From JANLQX01 sp043775075 (GTDB taxonomy: Bacteria > Actinomycetota > Acidimicrobiia > Acidimicrobiales > JANYDT01): 24,007 nucleotides of DNA. The notes beneath the pieces were generated by a model. That model was given only the letters and a program-made list of their open reading frames with translations, had not been told where the DNA came from and made no database searches. This document shows positions 1 to 7,005 of the stretch, one piece after another; position 1 is the stretch's first letter, and the number at the start of each line of letters is the position of its first letter. Where the stretch lies: contig JAYVSS010000127.1 of assembly GCA_043775075.1 (NCBI GenBank), forward strand, positions 1-24,007, read 5' to 3'. Made by a program: the position numbers and the translations under genes.

Positions 1-340
1 AGTGAAGCAACGTGTGCATATTTCCTTCATCCGGTGCTTGGCAGTTGAGCACCCATGGTCCGTAGCTGGCCTTGGCCGACTCGGCTTGGACCATGGCCAA
101 TTCCACATGGCCGAGCCCCATGCCCCCCCAATCCTTCGGCATATGGGGAAGCCACAGCCCCTCCTTGAACGCCGCCTTGCGCATGTCCATCAACACGCCG
201 ACGTACGCAGACCGATCGGTCTCATCGAGCTTGGCCTCGTTGATCTTGGCTTCGCCCGGCTTGACCACGCCCTCGATGAATGCCCTTACTCGGAGGCGAA
301 TTTCTTCAAGTTCGGGCGAAAGGGAGAAGTCAATGGCCAT
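1..340 (-). CDS. Acyl-CoA dehydrogenase, N-terminal part (cut by window edge)
   Basis: The reverse strand from the ATG at 340 gives 113 uninterrupted codons that leave the window. The protein starts MAIDFSLSPELEEIRLRVR, has LWLPHMPKDWGGMGLGH at about residues 67-83, and ends in LNCQAPDEGNMHTLLH. This is the N-terminal helical domain of the acyl-CoA dehydrogenase family. The NCQAPDxGNM block resembles the ACAD10/11-like branch that uses long or hydroxylated acyl-CoAs. The family oxidises acyl-CoA to enoyl-CoA with FAD and passes electrons to ETF. The catalytic base and FAD-binding C-terminal domain lie outside the window, so substrate and integrity cannot be judged. No clear Shine-Dalgarno precedes the ATG. 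The gene diverges from the oxidoreductase at 578. Confidence 0.88.
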   Translation of the reverse strand, partial: MAIDFSLSPELEEIRLRVRAFIEGVVKPGEAKINEAKLDETDRSAYVGVLMDMRKAAFKEGLWLPHMPKDWGGMGLGHVELAMVQAESAKASYGPWVLNCQAPDEGNMHTLLH

Positions 341-344
341 GAAG

Positions 345-550
345 CAATTCTCTCACGCAGTAATGCGGTCGCATCAAATCGAGGGTGGAGCGCCAACGGT
401 TTACTTCACCGTCAATTTGCTGAAGGCCGGCGATGGCTGGAAAGTTCTGAACTTCGACAGCTCCGAGACCGACCCGTCGTCGGACCGCACTACAGACGGT
501 GTCAATTCGACCGCCAGAGACCCGGTGAACAGTTCAACGCTCGGGTAACG
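345..550 (+). pseudogene. Possible 3' remnant of a protein gene in the 341-577 gap
   Basis: The gap between the two divergent genes is not featureless. Frame 3 stays open to the TAA at 546-548 and encodes HQIEGGAPTVYFTVNLLKAGDGWKVLNF followed by a polar Ser/Thr/Asp-rich tail. The first stretch reads like the last beta-strands of a small secreted or lipoprotein-type domain (alternating hydrophobics, then K-x-GDGWKVLNF), similar in style to Mce-associated or NTF2-like C-termini. No convincing start exists, because upstream the frame only runs antisense to the acyl-CoA dehydrogenase. It may be a decayed gene end or chance. Low confidence. Confidence 0.25.
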
Positions 551-564
551 CCACGCGTCGTTAT

Positions 565-570
565 TCTCAG
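565..570 (+). promoter_or_regulatory. Putative -10 box (TATTCT) of the oxidoreductase gene
   Basis: TATTCT lies 7 nt before the ATG at 578. That is the spacing expected for a leaderless or near-leaderless actinobacterial transcript. No good -35 was seen. An AGGGG within the 7 nt could alternatively act as a Shine-Dalgarno. Confidence 0.4.
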
Positions 571-577
571 GGGCATG

Positions 578-1471
578 ACGAAACCCCAAGTCGAACTTGG
601 CACCTACGGCATTTGGTATGGCCGTATCGATGCGCTCCCCACCTCCCAGGCGAAAGAGGCCGCACAGCTGATCGAATCGCTCGGTTTCGGGGCGCTCTGG
701 GTGGCGGAGGCGGTCGGACGCGATCCCTTTGTCTCATCGGCGATTCTTCTCGGCGCCACGTCAACCCTCAGGCTGGCGACCGGGATCGCCAACATCTACG
801 CCCGTGATCCCATGACCATGCTCGCCGGTCAAAAGACCCTGGCCGAGGCGTTCCCCGATCGCTTCCTCCTCGGACTTGGGGTCAGCCACGCCAATCTGGT
901 GGCCGGCGTCCGCAAGCACGACTACTCGAAGCCGTACAGCTTCATGGTGGACTATCTCGCTCGGATGGACAAGGCATTGTTCATGGCCCGCGGGCCGGAA
1001 AACGAACCGGGCCGGGTGCTCGCTGCGCTGGGGCCAAAGATGCTGGAGCTATCGGCCACCGCAGCGAATGGCGCGCATCCGTATTTCACCACGCCCGAGC
1101 ACACGGCCAGCGCTCGGGACATCATGGGCCCGAACGCTCTGCTGGCGCCCGAGCAGATGGTGGTGCTGTCCACCGACCCGACCGAGGCTCGCTCCATTGC
1201 TCGGGCCGGGATGAAGGTCTATGTCGGGCTCCCCAATTACTGGAACAATTTGGTTCGCCTTGGCTTCACCGACGAAGATCGGGCCGACGGCGGCTCCGAT
1301 CGCCTGGTGGACGCGATTGTGGCCTGGGGTACCGACGAACAGATCAGCGCGCGTATCAATGAACACGTGGCCGCCGGTGCCGATCATGTGTGCGTGCAGG
1401 TTCTGAGTATGAGTAACGCCATGCCCGGCGCCGAGTGGTCGCGTCTGGCCGACGCTCTCGGAATCCGCTAA
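578..1471 (+). CDS. LLM-class F420-type oxidoreductase
   Basis: 297 residues from the ATG at 578. The frame is open much further upstream, but that part is antisense to the acyl-CoA dehydrogenase. The N-terminus (VELGTYGIWYGRID, then EAAQLIESLGFGALWVAEAVGRDPF) and the LRLATGIANIYARDPMTM and FPDRFLLGLGVSHANLV blocks are typical of the bacterial luciferase-like TIM-barrel fold in its F420-dependent actinobacterial branch. The usual call is 'TIGR03620-like F420-dependent LLM oxidoreductase' (family name from memory). Such enzymes use reduced F420 or FMN to reduce or oxidise various small molecules. The substrate cannot be read from sequence. It is convergent with the MFS gene, with 44 nt between the stops. 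Length is normal and no defect was seen. Confidence 0.85.
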   Translation, partial: TKPQVELGTYGIWYGRIDALPTSQAKEAAQLIESLGFGALWVAEAVGRDPFVSSAILLGATSTLRLATGIANIYARDPMTMLAGQKTLAEAFPDRFLLGLGVSHANLVAGVRKHDYSKPYSFMVDYLARMDKALFMARGPENEPGRVLAALGPKMLELSATAANGAHPYFTTPEHTASARDIMGPNALLAPEQMVVLSTDPTEARSIARAGMKVYVGLPNYWNNLVRLGFTDEDRADGGSDRLVDAIVAWGTDEQISARINEHVAAGADHVCVQVLSMSNAMPGAEWSRLADALGIR

Positions 1472-1515
1472 CCCGCACGTTCCATCTCCGGTGAACCGAG
1501 CGGGCCCAACTTGCG

Positions 1516-2868
1516 TCAGTGTCCGGGCGCCATGGCGACTTGATCGGTGGCACCCTGGCGCGATTTGTGCGCCAAGGCGAAGAACAACCCAGCAGCAAAA
1601 GTGAGTCCGGCGGCAATCTTGAGGGGCATATTCGAAGTGACGCTATTTGCCACATAGCCAACAAGGATGGCGGCGGGGACCTGGGCCAGGCTCGTGACAC
1701 TGGAATAGATACCCATAGCCTCTCCCTGCTGTCCAGGTTCCGCTGATCGGGACATGAACGACGAAAGATTCGCCTGCGAGAGTCCCTGGAAGAGGGCCAG
1801 CGCCGGGATGAAGAGATAGAGCTGCGATGATTTATTCACCACAAAATAGGCAGCTAGCGCCGCTGACTGGAGAATGATGGCGAATCGAAGCACGCGATCG
1901 TCGGCCATTTTCTTGGCGACGATTCCCACAATGACACCCTGTGTAATCGCAATGAAGAGACCGACGATGGCAAAGTAGTCACCGGTCTTTGATGGAGAGA
2001 AACCGAACCGGTTCTTCACATACACCCCAAAGAACGTAGTGAAAAAGGTGAATCCGCATGTCCACAAAAAGGCCGTGGTCAACGGCACACGCAGACGAGC
2101 GGACACGAACCCTCGGCGCACGTCGGAGACTGATTGCAATACGTTGACTTTGCCCGACAGTTTGTGCTTGAGGGTTTCGGGAAGGGTGAAGAACACGAAG
2201 GCCGCGTTGACCGCGGCCAGGCCCGCGGCGAACCAGAACGGGGTCGTGGCGCCGAACCACGAAGGTGTGCGGAACAGACCATAGAAGCTGATGTTCGGGG
2301 CGCTTAGACGACCGCCGATATACGGGCCAAGAATGAAACCGAGGCCAAAGGCGGCGCCGATAAGCCCAAAGTTCTTTGCTCGGTTTTCGTCGTTAGACAC
2401 GTCGCCAATGGCCGCTTGAGCGACAGCGAGATTTCCTCCGGTGATGCCGTCGAGGGCGCGGCCGGCGAAGAGCAACGGAATGTTCTTGGTGGCGATGCCG
2501 ACGGCGAAGATCACGTAGCCGAGCGACGTGCCAGCGATCGAAAGCGCCAAAATCTTGCGTCGGCCCAACCGATCGGAAAGCTGGCCGAGGATTGGAGCGG
2601 CAAGGAAGATGCACAACGGGTAGATCGCCTGGAGCCAACCGAGCATGATCAACGCGGAGGCCGGGGACCAGCCCGCCGGGGTTACGCGGAACGGGGCGTT
2701 GGGCCGCGGGTCAATCAACAGCGGGAAGACCGGGATCAAAATGGAGAACCCGACGAGGTCGATGAAGATCGTGAAGAACAGTGCGCCGAGGGGACTGCGG
2801 GCCTTCTTCGCGGCCGGGGTCGGTTGGTGTGATGGTTTGGGTGGCGAATCAGCGGTGGGTTCGTTCAT
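1516..2868 (-). CDS. MFS efflux transporter, TetA/MdtG-like
   Basis: 450 residues from the ATG at 2868. This start is chosen because AAGGA sits about 8 nt upstream, and it removes 32 unlikely residues from the longest frame. A Pro/Lys-rich cytoplasmic N-terminus (residues 1-27) is followed by TM1 with [19 protein letters not shown], then motif [14 protein letters not shown] at about 95-107. [23 protein letters not shown] matches the TM5 motif C region of drug:H+ antiporters of the 12-TM tetracycline-resistance type. About 12 hydrophobic segments are visible. The role is proton-driven export of an unknown small molecule at the inner membrane. It is divergent from the WYL regulator at 2954, which is its probable regulator (inference). 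Confidence 0.87.
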   Translation of the reverse strand: MNEPTADSPPKPSHQPTPAAKKARSPLGALFFTIFIDLVGFSILIPVFPLLIDPRPNAPFRVTPAGWSPASALIMLGWLQAIYPLCIFLAAPILGQLSDRLGRRKILALSIAGTSLGYVIFAVGIATKNIPLLFAGRALDGITGGNLAVAQAAIGDVSNDENRAKNFGLIGAAFGLGFILGPYIGGRLSAPNISFYGLFRTPSWFGATTPFWFAAGLAAVNAAFVFFTLPETLKHKLSGKVNVLQSVSDVRRGFVSARLRVPLTTAFLWTCGFTFFTTFFGVYVKNRFGFSPSKTGDYFAIVGLFIAITQGVIVGIVAKKMADDRVLRFAIILQSAALAAYFVVNKSSQLYLFIPALALFQGLSQANLSSFMSRSAEPGQQGEAMGIYSSVTSLAQVPAAILVGYVANSVTSNMPLKIAAGLTFAAGLFFALAHKSRQGATDQVAMAPGH

Positions 2869-2910
2869 GGGTTCGTTCCTTGGTGGACGGCTCGAGCAAA
2901 CGTACCGACC

Positions 2911-2935
2911 ATTGAGGCCACTTTCTGTCCGCAAT
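2911..2935. promoter_or_regulatory. Imperfect inverted repeat between the MFS and WYL genes (candidate operator)
   Basis: ATTGAGGCCA (2911-2920) and TGTCCGCAAT (2926-2935) form 10-bp arms matching at 8 of 10 positions across a 5-bp spacer. The element lies in the 85-bp divergent region, just upstream of the probable -10 of the WYL gene (TATCGT, 2942-2947). It could control both directions. Binding by the WYL protein is inferred. Confidence 0.5.
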
Positions 2936-2941
2936 AGCCGA

Positions 2942-2947
2942 TATCGT
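2942..2947 (+). promoter_or_regulatory. Putative -10 box (TATCGT) of the WYL regulator
   Basis: TATCGT ends 6 nt before the GTG at 2954. No Shine-Dalgarno is present, which suits a leaderless transcript and supports the GTG as the start. No convincing -35 was seen. The inverted repeat at 2911-2935 covers the place where one would be. Confidence 0.45.
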
Positions 2948-2953
2948 CGAAAT

Positions 2954-3937
2954 GTGGCCAACACCAGTTCTCGCAGTCTTCGCCTGCTGTCACTGCTGCA
3001 AAATCATCGCTTCTGGCCCGGCCTGGAACTGGCCGATCAGCTTGAGGTCACGCCGCGGACACTGCGTCGCGACATCGAGCGGCTCCGAAGCCTCGGGTAT
3101 CCGGTGGAGTCGCATCCCGGGGTTGACGGCGGGTATCAGCTGAGCGGGGGAGCAACGATGCCACCGTTGCTGCTCGACGGCGACGAAGCGGTGGCGCTGG
3201 CCGTGGGACTGCACGCTGCGGCGTTCGCCGGAGTTGATGGGTTGGCGGACTCGGCGCTTCGAGCGCTCACCAAGGTTCTGCGGATGATGGGGACGGGCCC
3301 CCGGAGTCAGGTCGATGCGCTCCTCGCCACGACCGTGTTCACCGGTCCCGGCGAAGGGAGAACGGGGCGCGACACCGAGACCGGCGCCGACCCCGAGGCC
3401 CTGACGGTGCTGTCGCAGGCCTGTCGTGATTCGGTTCGCGTCACGTTTTCTTACAGCGATCGCAAACGGATCGGAACGAGCCGCACGGTAGAGCCCTATC
3501 GGCTCGTGACGCAGGCCCGCCGCTGGTACCTCGTGGCCTTCGATCCGGACCGAGGGGATTGGCGAACGTTTCGCGTCGATCGTATTGGCCGGGTCGACGT
3601 GCTGCGCAACGCATTCGAGCCTCGCGTCCTGCCCTCCGATGACCTAGGCGACTATGTGCGCCAGAGGATTGAACGCTCGAATTGGGCCGACGGGGTCACG
3701 GTCCGAGTGGACGCCAGCGAGGCCGTCGTGCGCCGTCGGATCGGGCGCTTCGGCACCGTTGTGGCACTTACGAATGAGAGTTGTGAGTTGCAGATGGCCA
3801 CGGAATCGTTTGGGTGGGTCGTGCATGTGCTGGAGTCTTTGCGGGCCGACTTCACCGTCGTTGACCCGCCGGGGTTGCTCGCTTATGTCCGGGAGTCCGC
3901 GGCGTTTCTCACTCGCAATACGGTCGCGCCGGGCTGA
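2954..3937 (+). CDS. WYL-domain transcriptional regulator (HTH_11-WYL)
   Basis: 327 residues from the GTG at 2954. The frame continues far upstream, but only antisense to the MFS gene, and 327 is the normal family length. Residues 5-60 form a winged helix-turn-helix of the DeoR/HTH_11 type (SLRLLSLLQNHRFWPG, then LADQLEVTPRTLRRDIERL and GYPVES). A middle helical region follows (LDGDEAVALAVGLHAAA). The WYL domain contains RRWYLVAFDPDRGDWRTFRVDRI at about 188-210, and a WCX-like C-terminal part ends at AAFLTRN. WYL proteins sense ligands such as nucleotides or single-stranded DNA and act as activators or repressors. It is divergent from the MFS transporter and probably controls it. Convergent with the hydrolase gene (5-nt gap). 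Confidence 0.9.
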   Translation: MANTSSRSLRLLSLLQNHRFWPGLELADQLEVTPRTLRRDIERLRSLGYPVESHPGVDGGYQLSGGATMPPLLLDGDEAVALAVGLHAAAFAGVDGLADSALRALTKVLRMMGTGPRSQVDALLATTVFTGPGEGRTGRDTETGADPEALTVLSQACRDSVRVTFSYSDRKRIGTSRTVEPYRLVTQARRWYLVAFDPDRGDWRTFRVDRIGRVDVLRNAFEPRVLPSDDLGDYVRQRIERSNWADGVTVRVDASEAVVRRRIGRFGTVVALTNESCELQMATESFGWVVHVLESLRADFTVVDPPGLLAYVRESAAFLTRNTVAPG

Positions 3938-3942
3938 ATTTT

Positions 3943-4722
3943 TCAGTGCAGGCGACGATCCAAGAAGTCGAGGACCTGAGCGAGGGCTTCCGGGACGAGT
4001 TGTTCGGTCAACACCGAATGAGCGTTGGCCGGATAGCCACCGGCGTTACCCGGCGAGGAGTCAATCTCCACCCCGATGAATTTATCGCCGAGTTCCTTTC
4101 GTAAGAACGCGAATCGTTCGGCGGGGACCAGCGGGTCGCCGGTGAAGCGCAGGCCGAGCACGCAGATTTCGTCGTCTCGCTCCATGCGCTGCTTGATCGT
4201 GGCCATGGTGGCCGGGGAGACGTCGATGCGATCAGCTCGCCCGCGTAGCACCGGGATCCGGGCGATGGGAAGCGATGGCTGGCTGAGTATCGGCGCGATT
4301 ACCGATGGCTCGGCCAGCATCGCCAGACCAAACCCGCCGGTCAGGCACATGCCGACCACACCGACGCCCGGTCCACCGCAACGCGCGTGCTCGGCCGCGG
4401 CCAGTGCTCGCAGCCACCTGGTGACGGGGCTTTCGCGACCGGTGGCGAAGATGGTGAACTCCTTGGAAACGCACACATGGCGAATCACCCTGCCCATGGC
4501 CTTCTTGGACGGGTCAGCGCCCGGCACCCCAAACAAATGGGGCATGGCCACGCTCATACCTCTCGCGGTCACCGCTCGGGCGAAGTTCGCCACTGCCGGT
4601 GTGATGCCGGGTACTTCGGCAATCACGATGACGCACGGACCCTCGCCGAGTCGGTACACATCGTGCCTGACGCCGCCATGGGTGAACGGTAAAAAGACGA
4701 AATCGTTGAGGGCGTCGGGCAT
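3943..4722 (-). CDS. Dienelactone hydrolase family protein
   Basis: 259 residues from the ATG at 4722. This is an alpha/beta hydrolase of the dienelactone hydrolase type. The nucleophile elbow is GMCLTGG (Cys126), the acid is probably Asp196 in FTGDPLVP, and the histidine is His235 in NAHSVL. The IAEVPGI segment near residue 36 supplies the glutamate that holds the resting cysteine in this family. The Cys nucleophile instead of Ser is the family mark. Classical members open dienelactone to maleylacetate. Many paralogues have unknown ester or lactone substrates, and no aromatic-degradation genes are nearby. Divergent from dapF. Confidence 0.85.
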   Translation of the reverse strand: MPDALNDFVFLPFTHGGVRHDVYRLGEGPCVIVIAEVPGITPAVANFARAVTARGMSVAMPHLFGVPGADPSKKAMGRVIRHVCVSKEFTIFATGRESPVTRWLRALAAAEHARCGGPGVGVVGMCLTGGFGLAMLAEPSVIAPILSQPSLPIARIPVLRGRADRIDVSPATMATIKQRMERDDEICVLGLRFTGDPLVPAERFAFLRKELGDKFIGVEIDSSPGNAGGYPANAHSVLTEQLVPEALAQVLDFLDRRLH

Positions 4723-4730
4723 GGCGGAAC

Positions 4731-4736
4731 ACCCTA
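4731..4736 (-). promoter_or_regulatory. Putative -10 box (TAGGGT) of the hydrolase gene
   Basis: On the minus strand TAGGGT ends 8 nt before the ATG at 4722 with no Shine-Dalgarno between, consistent with a leaderless start. It fits the pattern seen before other unit-leading genes in this window. Confidence 0.35.
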
Positions 4737-4799
4737 TGGCCGAGCTCGTGCGAAAACATGGCGAAGTTCTGTCGTGAAGGGGCGATACTGGAGAGCAAC

Positions 4800-5705
4800 A
4801 TGACCGCAGTGCGCAGTGTTCCCTCAGTCCCCTGGCTTGGCGCGGTCCCGACCGTTCCGCTTTTGAAGTACCACGGGCTCGGTAATGACTTCCTGGTGAT
4901 GGTCGTTGTCAACGACGCTGGCGCGCCCAACGACGACGCCTACCGGGCGCTGGCAATCGCCGCCTGCGACCGCCACCGGGGCATCGGGGCCGATGGATTG
5001 CTCCTCTGTACCCGTTCGTCGACCCCGGACGCCGACCTTGTCATGCAGCTCCGTAATGCCGACGGCTCGTTGGCGGAGATGAGCGGGAACGGCATTCGCT
5101 GCTTCGTTCATGCTGCGCTCGATGCGGGAATTGCGTCGCCCGGCGAGGTGCGGGTGGCGACCGATGCCGGGCTCCGCATCGTCGTGGTTGGCGTCCCCGA
5201 TGCCAACGGCGTGGCCCAAGTTGAAGTGGCCATGGGAGTAGCCGTGCTCGATGCCGTACCGATTCCTGCGGCCGTGCGCGGGGCGCTGAAAGGTCGCCGG
5301 GCCACGACGGTCACGGTCGGCAATCCGCACATCGTCATCGAAGCATCGCCAGCTTCGATCGACCTTCCTTCGTTCGGTCCACTGGTGGAGCAGTGGTACC
5401 TCGGCACCGAACTTCGCGGCATCAACGTCGAAGTCATTGGGCCGTCAAACGCGGCGAGCGACACCATCGATATGGCGGTGTGGGAACGGGGCGTGGGGAT
5501 CACCCAGGCCTGCGGCACGGGCGCCGTAGCCTCGGCCGCCGTGGCCCGCTCCTGGGGAATAGCGAGCGCACGTTCGGTTGTCCGCCAACCGGGCGGCGAT
5601 GCAACCGTCGTTCTTGATGGTTCCAACGCCACGCTCATTGGACCATCGCAGTTCGTGTGCGCGGCGGACTTTGCGTGGCCGACGGCTGCGGCCGAGAGGG
5701 GCTGA
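4800..5705 (+). CDS. dapF: Diaminopimelate epimerase
   Basis: 301 residues from the ATG at 4800, chosen for the GGAGA about 5 nt upstream. An in-frame ATG at 4758 lacks this. The enzyme converts LL- to meso-diaminopimelate without a cofactor, supplying lysine and peptidoglycan cross-link residues in the cytoplasm. Diagnostic blocks are LLKYHGLGNDFLVM near residue 20, MSGNGIRC with catalytic Cys101, NPHIV, and QACGTGAVASA with catalytic Cys238. Both active-site cysteines are present. The N-terminus is about 20 residues longer than usual before the KYHGLGND block, so an internal start cannot be excluded. hflX follows after 4 nt. In many actinobacteria dapF lies between miaA and hflX. Here miaA is absent and a divergent hydrolase takes its place. 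Confidence 0.95.
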   Translation: MTAVRSVPSVPWLGAVPTVPLLKYHGLGNDFLVMVVVNDAGAPNDDAYRALAIAACDRHRGIGADGLLLCTRSSTPDADLVMQLRNADGSLAEMSGNGIRCFVHAALDAGIASPGEVRVATDAGLRIVVVGVPDANGVAQVEVAMGVAVLDAVPIPAAVRGALKGRRATTVTVGNPHIVIEASPASIDLPSFGPLVEQWYLGTELRGINVEVIGPSNAASDTIDMAVWERGVGITQACGTGAVASAAVARSWGIASARSVVRQPGGDATVVLDGSNATLIGPSQFVCAADFAWPTAAAERG

Positions 5706-5709
5706 TCTC

Positions 5710-6993
5710 GTGGCTGGTGGTCCGGTAAAGCAACTCATTGACCGCTCCGTTCGGGAGAAGATCATTTTAGTAAGTGTGGTTATCGCTCCGCACACCGTGG
5801 ACGAAGCCGAAGAGGGCCTCGACGAATTGGCGCTGCTCGTCGATACCGCTGGTGCCGACGCGATGGCCCGCGTGGTGCAGCGGCGGACCACCCCCGATCC
5901 TGTTTGGTATGTGGGCCGAGGAAAGGCTGAAGAACTTCGGGATATCTCGCTGAGCGTGGACGCCGACACCGTGGTGTTCGACACCGAACTCGCGCCCAAG
6001 CAAAGCCGCAATCTTGAGAAGTTGCTGGGCCGCACGGCGATTGACCGGACCGCAGTCATCCTGGATATTTTTGCCCAGAACGCCCGGTCAGCTGAGGGCA
6101 AGGCCCAGGTTGAGCTGGCCCAGTTGCGTTACCGCCTTCCTCGCTTGCGCGGCAAGGGTACGGCGCTGTCCCAGCAGGGTGCCGGGATCGGAACTCGTGG
6201 TCCGGGTGAAACAAAACTCGAAGTCGATCGTCGTCGGCTGCTCGACCGCATGCACAAGCTAGAAGGTCAGCTGAAGGACTTGCAACGTGTACGTACCAAT
6301 CAACGCAAAGGCCGGCGCAAGAATCGCCAAGCTGCGGTCACCATCGTTGGCTACACGAACGCCGGAAAGTCAACCCTCCTCAATCGGTTGACCGAGGCCG
6401 GTGTGTTGGTGGAGAACAGACTGTTCTCCACGCTCGATCCCACCACCCGACGTCTGTCGCTTCCCGGCGGTGAAGTGGTGCTGCTGTCCGACACCGTCGG
6501 GTTCGTGCGGAACCTGCCCCACGAACTCGTCGAGGCGTTCAAGAGCACACTCGACGAAGTGGCGGAATCTGATCTGCTTGTGCACGTGGTTGATGCCAGT
6601 GCGGTGTCTCCAGAAGGCAACATCCATGCGGTGAACGACGTGCTTTCGTCTATCGAGGCGATGGGCGTCCCTCAGCTCATCGTGTTTAACAAGACCGACG
6701 TGGCGTGGCCCGCGCAAGTGGAAAAGCTCCTCGAGCGATACCCCGGCAGCGTGGCTGTGTCGGCCCATAGCGGCGAAGGGTTCGAGGACCTCCTGGAGGC
6801 CATTTCCGATAGAATACGCGCGCTTACCAACGTGGTTGAGCTGTTCATCCCGTACGACCGCGGTGATCTCCTTGCCGCCGTGCACCGGGAGGGCGAAGTA
6901 CTCGTGGAGAGTCATGAGGAAGACGGCACTCGCGTGCGCGCCCGTCTCGACAACGCCGGCGCCGGGAAGTTCCGCACCCTCCTCGTCGATTAG
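5710..6993 (+). CDS. hflX: GTPase HflX
   Basis: 427 residues from the GTG at 5710, which has GAGAGGGG about 8 nt upstream and lies 4 nt after the dapF stop. The longer frame would run through dapF. The N-terminal HflX domain includes VGRGKAEEL and DTELAPKQSRNLE. The linker helices include GAGIGTRGPGETKLE, the conserved HflX signature. The G domain shows G1 GYTNAGKS at about 214, DPTTR as G2, DTVGFVRNLP at about 261 as G3, NKTD at about 327 as G4, and a SAHSGEG G5. HflX splits stalled 70S ribosomes and acts in heat stress or antibiotic response. It is probably co-transcribed and translationally coupled with dapF. It converges on the large glycosyltransferase gene (12 nt between stops). Confidence 0.96.
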   Translation: MAGGPVKQLIDRSVREKIILVSVVIAPHTVDEAEEGLDELALLVDTAGADAMARVVQRRTTPDPVWYVGRGKAEELRDISLSVDADTVVFDTELAPKQSRNLEKLLGRTAIDRTAVILDIFAQNARSAEGKAQVELAQLRYRLPRLRGKGTALSQQGAGIGTRGPGETKLEVDRRRLLDRMHKLEGQLKDLQRVRTNQRKGRRKNRQAAVTIVGYTNAGKSTLLNRLTEAGVLVENRLFSTLDPTTRRLSLPGGEVVLLSDTVGFVRNLPHELVEAFKSTLDEVAESDLLVHVVDASAVSPEGNIHAVNDVLSSIEAMGVPQLIVFNKTDVAWPAQVEKLLERYPGSVAVSAHSGEGFEDLLEAISDRIRALTNVVELFIPYDRGDLLAAVHREGEVLVESHEEDGTRVRARLDNAGAGKFRTLLVD

Positions 6994-7005
6994 CTCGCAA
7001 GCCGC

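Noticed and set aside
2..577. Long in-frame extension of the LLM oxidoreductase to the window start
   Set aside because: It is antisense to a clear acyl-CoA dehydrogenase, has no family similarity, and the protein aligns from MTKPQVELGTYG.
1472..1515. Possible terminator between the LLM oxidoreductase and MFS stops
   Set aside because: Only a 5-bp CCCGC/GCGGG match with a long loop and no T-run.
2645..2953. Upstream extension of the WYL regulator
   Set aside because: It overlaps the MFS gene in antisense and would make the protein about 100 residues too long. The helix-turn-helix begins right after GTG 2954.
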